A stretch of DNA of 64,000 nucleotides from Isoetes taiwanensis (taxonomy: Eukaryota > Streptophyta > Lycopodiopsida > Isoetales > Isoetaceae). Positions 58,131 to 64,000 of the stretch are shown in pieces. How positions within the stretch are numbered: the stretch's first letter is position 1; the number at the start of each line of letters is the position of its first letter. Made by a program: the position numbers and the translations under genes. Under the pieces are notes generated by a model. The model had not been told where the DNA came from. It did no database searches and saw nothing but the letters and a program-made list of their open reading frames with translations. The stretch is taken from the NCBI GenBank assembly GCA_021234155.1, contig JAJEKV010000020.1:8232563-8296562 (forward strand), read 5' to 3'.

Positions 58131-59663
58131 TACAGTTGTACGTGCAACGCGACAATGGGCCGTTATGGGCTACCCAACCTTTAAGAAGTATCAGCCATCA
58201 AAATGTTGACATTGCATAGAAGAGTCACCTAATTATGCAAGTTTTTGTTATTCTGAATGCCCATTAAATGTAGAGTTTGACATCTAAACATTATGGAGAC
58301 AAGCTTCCGTTTTTGCTTCTATACGATGAGAAAACGCTGATTTTGTACGTGTAGAAAATACTGAAAATAAAGTATGTCTTTATCTTTATTGATGCAAGGG
58401 TCCCTGGCCGTTTTAGCTTGCCAAAAACATTATAGAAAGACTACTTTAGGAAGCAACATTTGGAGCAAAATTATTCGTTTGCATGGCTAGCTTCGACAAA
58501 ATAACAAGATTAACTATCAAGGACTTTGTCATCAGAGGTCTCAACCATGGCAATATCAGTTGCTATTGGGTCAATTTTCAGTTGGTGTTTGACCACTCAC
58601 GGGTCTGGCCAATTTTTAAATTGATGTTTGACCACTCTTAGGTTAAGGCATAAAGCCAAAGGATATGAACATCGAACGATAAACTATTAAGAGCATCAGG
58701 ACAATTTTGTGGCCTATTTTATTGCCTAGCTTATACCCCTTGGATGAAGTTGAGGCAATAAACTTCCGTCCCAAATATTGTTTATCACAATTTTCAAAAT
58801 AAACTGTGGTTATAATTCCTCTTGAACTTCAAATAGCATAGCAACAATGACAATGTTGAATAACATGTTATGTATTGTATTAGTTTGACATCGAACAAGA
58901 TTCATTCATTCACATGCACCAAGTTCCAAGTATTGTTTATCACAATTTCCAAAATAGATTGTGGTTAGCATAGCAACAATGACAATGTTGAATAACACGT
59001 TATATGTTTCATTAGCTTGACACCAAACAAGATCCATTCATTCACATATTCAGGATGGCAAAAATATCAGTCCAACACACCACTATGATGTAGCTAATAG
59101 TGGGTACTTTACGTTAAAATTGGTAATCTTAATAGGTATATTGTAGCCCATTTCACATACATCTCAAACCCTAACCATTGTCACATTAGTACACATGTTA
59201 TCATAGTTTATTTTGCATATGCGGTTTATAAACTATGTATGAGATACACAAGAAGCAAAGGATTCAAATCCATACATGTCCTTTTTTGTGAACTTTGTAG
59301 ATAGTTTAATGATCATATGCAAAAGAATTAGCGATCGTGATCTGTTGATTGTGCAGAGATTGAATAAGAATGACGTGAAGCAGTACGCACATGTCCCTTT
59401 TGCAGGATCATGTTTTAAAAAAAGGCATAGAAGGGGCAGAAATAGGTGATGACATACAATGATTAACAATCACCTCATAATGCAATAGCGTCTTATAGCC
59501 CAACAATGCTGGGCACCGTTACTAGTCTTATATTATAAAGGTTTACTGTAAGTGTTGGACCACACCCTTATTTAGATGACTCACATTATCAGATTGCATC
59601 CGAATGCCAAGATTTATCGCATGACTACCCACCACTGTGATTGGTTATTGCTTTGATCTCTTA
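58131..59663. other. No gene; local duplications
   Basis: A short duplication of TTGRTGTTTGACCACTC (58581 and 58621) precedes a longer tandem duplication (separate entry). No coding frame is supported. 59526-59560 resembles 51198-51237. Confidence 0.4.
58773..59060. repeat. ~155-bp imperfect tandem duplication
   Basis: AATATTGTTTATCACAATTT (58774) recurs as AGTATTGTTTATCACAATTT (58928). AGCATAGCAACAATGACAAT follows at 58836 and 58967, then TTCATTCACAT. The second copy lacks about 25 bp. Confidence 0.85.
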
Positions 59664-60470
59664 AGAGGAAAAGGAAAAGGAAAAGGAAAAGGAAGGACGA
59701 AAGGGGAAAATGAAGGGTAAAAATGCACGAGGAAAAGGGGAACACGGAAAGGAAAAAGGGAAGGGAAAAAGGGCATGGGAAAAGGGGAAGAGGAAAAAGG
59801 TGAGGAAAAGGAAAAATAGCATGGGAAACAGGAAAAAATAAGGTAAAAGAAAAAGGGGAGTCGGGAAAAGGATGGGAAAAAGGGCAATGGGAAAAGGGGA
59901 AGAGGGAAAGGTTTAGGAAAAGGGAAAGGAAAAAAATGGAAGAGAAAAATGGTAGAGAGATGAAAAAAAATATGGGAAAATAAAAAGGGAAAGGAAAAAC
60001 GAAAAAGGAGGCAGAAAGGGGAAAAGGAAAAGGAAAAAGAGCACGAGAAAATGGGAGAGGAAAATAGAAAAGAAGAAGAGGGGAAGCGCACGGGAAAAAT
60101 TTGAAGGGGAAAAGGGTGAGGAAAAGAAAAAAAGAAAGGGAAAAAAAACATGGGAAAGGCAAAAAAAAGGGGGATAGGGAAATGGAAAAAGGAAACGAGG
60201 AAGAGGGTGGGAAAGGAGGAAAAGGTGCACGTAAAAAAGGTAAGGAAAAAGGAATAGAAAAAGGCATGGGAAAATAAAAATGGAAAGAGAAATGGAAAAG
60301 GAAAAAAGGAAGAAAAAAAGGGCACATGGAAAAGAATAGAATAGAATAGAAGGGATGAAAAAGGAAGGCAAAGGAAAAAGGAGGCAAAAGGGGAGGGAGG
60401 GGAAAGGAGGGAAAAAGGCAAGGGAGAGGAAAATGGAAAAAGAGGAAGGGCCAGGGAAAAATAAAAGATG
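59664..60470. repeat. ~800-bp purine-rich (GGAAAA)n-like tract
   Basis: Almost entirely A and G on the plus strand, built from irregular GGAAAA/AAAAGG units with occasional C and T. The long minus-strand frames of up to 258 codons here (F/P/S/L only) are artefacts of the polypyrimidine strand. Such tracts can form triplex DNA. Confidence 0.95.
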
Positions 60471-60502
60471 CAAAAGGTGAGTACTCCGAAGTACTGGCAT
60501 AT

Positions 60503-60705
60503 TCGACAAAACTTGGACTTATTCAGATTTAATAGATAACACTAAGGACTTCATTATAAACATATATATATTGTTTAATTCTTCCTGATTGTTATAATTT
60601 TTATGAGTTTTAATTATATAAGTTTATCTTTAAATTAAGACCTTAATAGTTATCAAAGCATAAAATTATTTTTCAAACTAATTTTCACTTGAATCTATTC
60701 AAAAT
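60503..60705. repeat. AT-rich direct repeat, left copy
   Basis: About 180-200 bp, roughly 90% identical by eye to 63822-64000 (shared GACTTATTCAGATTT, CTTCCTGATTGTTATAATTT, ATCAAAGCATAAAATT). The pair brackets the second LINE, and the right copy runs off the window. 60706-60924 is AT-rich with no gene. Confidence 0.85.
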
Positions 60706-60924
60706 TAGACATTTCAAGAATATAAAATTTCAATTTTTCGTGAATTAACAAATTTAAAGTTTGGCAATCCTGATAATTTGTAAATGAAATCTGATGGTTC
60801 GATAAGCGATTGACTTAAAGCGATTATGAGAATTTTTCAATTTACAAACTTTTATACTTTTAAAAACACCTTCAAGAAAAGTTTTAGGCCAAAATCAATT
60901 AAATTAAGTTAATATTTTAGTAAT

Positions 60925-63420
60925 AAGTTATGATATGATATGAATTTATCAAGCCAATTAGGCCCTCAGGCCTCTATGGCAAACCATTACAAAAGTTTGA
61001 GTAAAATCTAAGCGCACTAATCCAAGGCGCTATTTATATCAAAATTAAGCATTAAATTATACAGATCAATTATGTCTGCTCTCTCCTTCCAAACATCTCG
61101 AATGTATGTTGTGGTGATACTGCAAAAAGATCTCTTAAAGTGTTTACCTCTATACCATGTTTTTCCCTTATATGTTCATAGGAGGAACATTCCATAAATG
61201 TATGATGCTCTGATTCTGGCACCGGTTCAAAGCATCCAACACAATACCTTTCGTGCAAAGGCGTTCCATACCACCTACCTGTCTCAATGTGCAAATGGTG
61301 AGAAGAAAGCCTCAATTGAGAGATATACATCCGGTTCATGCGGCTAATATGTGACATCAAATAATTTTGTTCCTTGTAATCCTGTAGAGAATTAATCTCA
61401 GCTAAGTAGAATTGTTTCTTTGTATTACCTGTATCCCCAATCTTCCATAGCTTGCTCAGTGCTCTTTCTGTCACAAAAGCTCTTATCTCTGAATATTTTT
61501 CCGAATCTGGCCAGGTATTCAAGCCAAGCCATTTTTCTGCCCATTTTAAGGCATCCGCATACCAGCCTTTATTTTTAGATTGCTGCAATGCTATATAGGG
61601 GAGCCTATCCTGCTCCATTGCCAAAACTCTGTTTATATAAGTGATCGTTCTAATCAAAGCTTCAACTTCTAGAGGTAATAGACCTGTCTCAGCAAGCAGC
61701 ATGCAATATGGAGTCTGAGGCTTAACTCCAAGTTCAAGGAGCAAAAATCTTTTCTGGACCTGTTCTATTTTATTCCAACCTCTGAGAGAAAGCCCAGGGC
61801 CCCAAATTGGGCAACCATAAAGAACAACAGGCCTTACCTGAATTCCAAAAAGCAGTCTCCGAATTTGCCAATGCTCAAAATTGTTTGAGTTGCATGTGTG
61901 AATCAGACCATAGAGAGCTCTCATCCCTCCAGATGCATGCTTAAGAGCGGCTGTGAGCCATATGTAATTACTGGTCATGTCAATTCCAAGATATTTATAA
62001 ACATGTACCTTTTCAAGCGCCATCCCTCCAACCTCAAAGATTGTATCATCTTTACCCCCAATGACCATTATTTTTTATTTTTTCAAACTGATTTGCATTT
62101 TTTTCTGCTCACAAAAAGCGCTTAGTACATTCAAGTGATGCTGCAGCCCACTTCCAGTTTTTGAGATTAGCACAATATCATCTGCAAACAAAAGTAATTG
62201 GATTGAATACTTACCAAGTTTGGCTCCGACACCCCCAAGTCTAGCCATCCACCCTTCTAGCTCATCAATATAAAGACCAAAAAGCGTCGGTGAACAAGGG
62301 CATCCTTGTTTTACACCTATTGTATTCTCTATTTGGTCTGAAACAAAGTACCGCAGATTGGAGCTCTTTTGGAACCTGTAGCTCATTTAATCTGGATACT
62401 AGATCTGTGCGTCTAACCCGATCGAAAGCTTTTGTTAAATCAATGAAAGCAATAAATCTTTTATTACCTGGACCTTTCGCTCCCTCCGCTACAACTCTCA
62501 GCGTCACTAAATGATCCAGTGTAGAGTAATCATGCCGGAAACCTGCTTGCCCATATGCTCGATTTCCACTTTCCTCCGCCCAAACTGTTAGTTTGCTTTC
62601 TACCATGGATGCATAGAGTTTCGCAAAAACATTGCTAATCAATATTGTGAGGTAATTGTGTACATCATCTTTACTGCCTGCTTTGTGAATAGGGATCACT
62701 CTATTCAAACACCATTTATCTGGAAAACCTTTTTGCAACACTTCATTACATAAATCCGCCAGGAGACTACAAAGAAAATCCCCTCCCCATTTCAATAGCT
62801 CCACAGATAAGCCATCTGAATCACATGCTTTGCCATTCGACATCTGTTGCAATGCAGATTTGACATCATCAACAGAAAATAATGACATCAACTCATCAGA
62901 GGAGACCATTAAGCCTTTATCTGAGTCGTGATCTTGATATAGTTCTCTGATGAAGTCTAGGAGACTATCTTTGGAAATGTCACCATTTGTGGTATGCTTC
63001 TTTGTCCGACTCCAAAACTTTTTTGGTTCCAATTCCATTTCATCCATGAGCATTTTATGATGCATCCTCAGCCAATCCCTCTTTTTGTGCTTCACCAGAT
63101 TCTTATAATACTTTACGGCAGCTTGTGTATCTCTTGCAGTCTTACAAGCGCGTTTAGCATCTAAACAGGCAGTATCAAACCATATTCTGTCTTTATATTT
63201 TACACTTTTAGTACTGACATATCCAAAAGTGTCTCTTGCTGCTCTCATAATTATATTTTGCAATGTATGGCTTTTCTCTTCTACCAAGGCCGGCCATTCC
63301 ACATCTGTTAACATCTGAGTTAAACTCTTTTCATATTGCGAAGCAAGCTTATGGCAGATTTTCAGCCTCAAAGGAGGATTCGGATCTTTTGTAACCTCCT
63401 GTACTTTTAACATCTAGAAG
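60925..63420 (-). mobile_element. Second LINE, 5'-truncated, with (ATATC)n tail
   Basis: The 3' end on the minus strand reads GGCCTAATTGGCTTGATAAA, then TTC(ATATC)n at about 60945-60925, matching the LINE-end pattern of this window. Coding sequence runs 63413-61070. The endonuclease domain is missing, so the copy is truncated just inside ORF2. It has far fewer lesions than the LINE at 53-57 kb and belongs to a distinct family (different RT sequence and tail). Confidence 0.88.
61070..63413 (-). pseudogene. LINE ORF2: reverse transcriptase with C-terminal zinc-knuckle-like motif
   Basis: The frame at 63413-62265 includes the pre-RT linker and RT: MSNGKACDSDGLSVELLKW, NRVIPIHKAGSKDDVHNY, GQAGFRHDYSTLDHL and motif A FIAFIDLTKAFDRV (about 62415-62455). 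A frame change near 62340 leads to 62386-62075 with motif B GVKQGCPCSPTLFGLYIDEL and motif C LLLFADDIVLIS (62160-62190), intact. A stop at about 62072-62074 precedes the 332-codon frame 62068-61070: HVYKYLGIDMTSNYIWL, VRPVVLYGCPIWGPG, then a C-terminal CVGC...HHTFMEC motif at about 61180-61240. Only two lesions were seen. The translated start at 63413 is the first Met after an in-frame stop and is probably not the native start. Confidence 0.92.
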
Positions 63421-63821
63421 TATCATAAGTTGAATAATTTATTATTAATGAAAGAAAATATATTGAAACATAATCAATAATAAATTATACAATTTTTTTA
63501 AACATGAGCATAATCATTTTAATTAATTCTAAATCTAAGACTTTCGTTAAATATTTTAAAAGAATAACCTTTTAATTATACAGAGTTTATTTTCGATGAA
63601 AATATAATTCTAAATAAATCAAAGTGAAAATAAATTTTGAAAGCAATTTTATACTTTAGTAGTAACTGTCATACCTTTAATCTACAGATAAACAAATCAA
63701 ATGATTAAAATTAATAAGAGTTAAAAATACTGTTAATCATACCATGTCGTCCTTGAAGTATATCCATTAGATTTGAATAAGTCTAAATTTTGTTAAATAT
63801 ACCATAATGGCACATTCAACA
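63421..63821. other. AT-rich, no gene
   Basis: No coding frame or RNA gene was recognised. Confidence 0.5.
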
Positions 63822-64000
63822 AAGCATGGACTTATTCAGATTTGATAGATAACATTATAAAAATATACATATTATTTAACTCTTCCTGATTGTTATAATT
63901 TTTATGAGTTTTAATTATATAAGTTTATCTTTAAATTAAGACCTTAATGGTTATCAAAGCATAAAATTGCTTTTCAAACTAATTTTCACTTGAATCTATA
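63822..64000. repeat. AT-rich direct repeat, right copy (cut by window end)
   Basis: Counterpart of 60503-60705. It continues beyond the window. Confidence 0.85.

Noticed and set aside
59614-60509. Three overlapping minus-strand frames of 198-258 codons made of F, P, S and L
   Set aside because: They are translations of the polypyrimidine strand of a purine-rich tract. Stop codons are simply rare in such sequence.

Overview
The window looks like repeat-rich nuclear DNA of a land plant. The supports are GT-AG exons, remnants of plant gene families (copper amine oxidase, a PLS-type PPR gene, a GH17 beta-1,3-glucanase) and plant-type LTR elements primed by initiator tRNA-Met. The species cannot be told from this sequence. 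No complete, undamaged host gene was recognised. Most of the sequence is mobile DNA nested in decayed genes, and several insertions have exact boundaries and target-site duplications.

Layout. 0.9-2.2 kb: copper amine oxidase pseudogene (minus), with a seven-copy SINE-like tandem array to 4.9 kb. 4.9-10 kb: mostly unannotatable, with a LINE 3' tail. 10.1-12.7 kb: decayed Ty3/gypsy pol (minus). 14.0-15.3 kb: PPR pseudogene split by a 702-bp hAT-type MITE made of alternating 14-bp inverted motifs. 16.4-23 kb: two overlapping pairs of long direct repeats around about 5.4 kb of T-poor non-coding DNA. 23.2-24.1 kb: an intact L1-ORF1-like gene with a LINE 3' tail but no ORF2. 25-30 kb: foldback elements, small duplications, gag/protease remnants and a tiny retroposon with an 18-bp target duplication. 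30.8-35.3 kb: a young Ty1/copia element with near-identical LTRs but a broken polyprotein. 35.6-51 kb: exons of an unidentified gene interrupted by a 13.4-kb Ty3/gypsy chromovirus on the minus strand. 52.7-58.1 kb: GH17 pseudogene split by a 4.47-kb LINE. 59.7-60.5 kb: purine-rich tract. 60.5-64 kb: a second, 5'-truncated LINE flanked by AT-rich direct repeats.

The most unusual object is the chromovirus (37,259-50,680). Besides gag, protease, RT, RNase H, integrase and an integrase chromodomain, it carries about 3.8 kb of extra same-strand reading frames between the 5' LTR and gag. One of these is an unmistakable histone H3 fold domain preceded by a basic, glycine-rich tail. Another begins behind a perfect palindromic bZIP-type site and a Kozak-like ATG. 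A retroelement with both a chromodomain and a histone H3 domain is worth following up.

Many coding frames are broken by one-base indels, often near homopolymers. These may be genuine decay or residual assembly error, and the sequence alone cannot separate the two.
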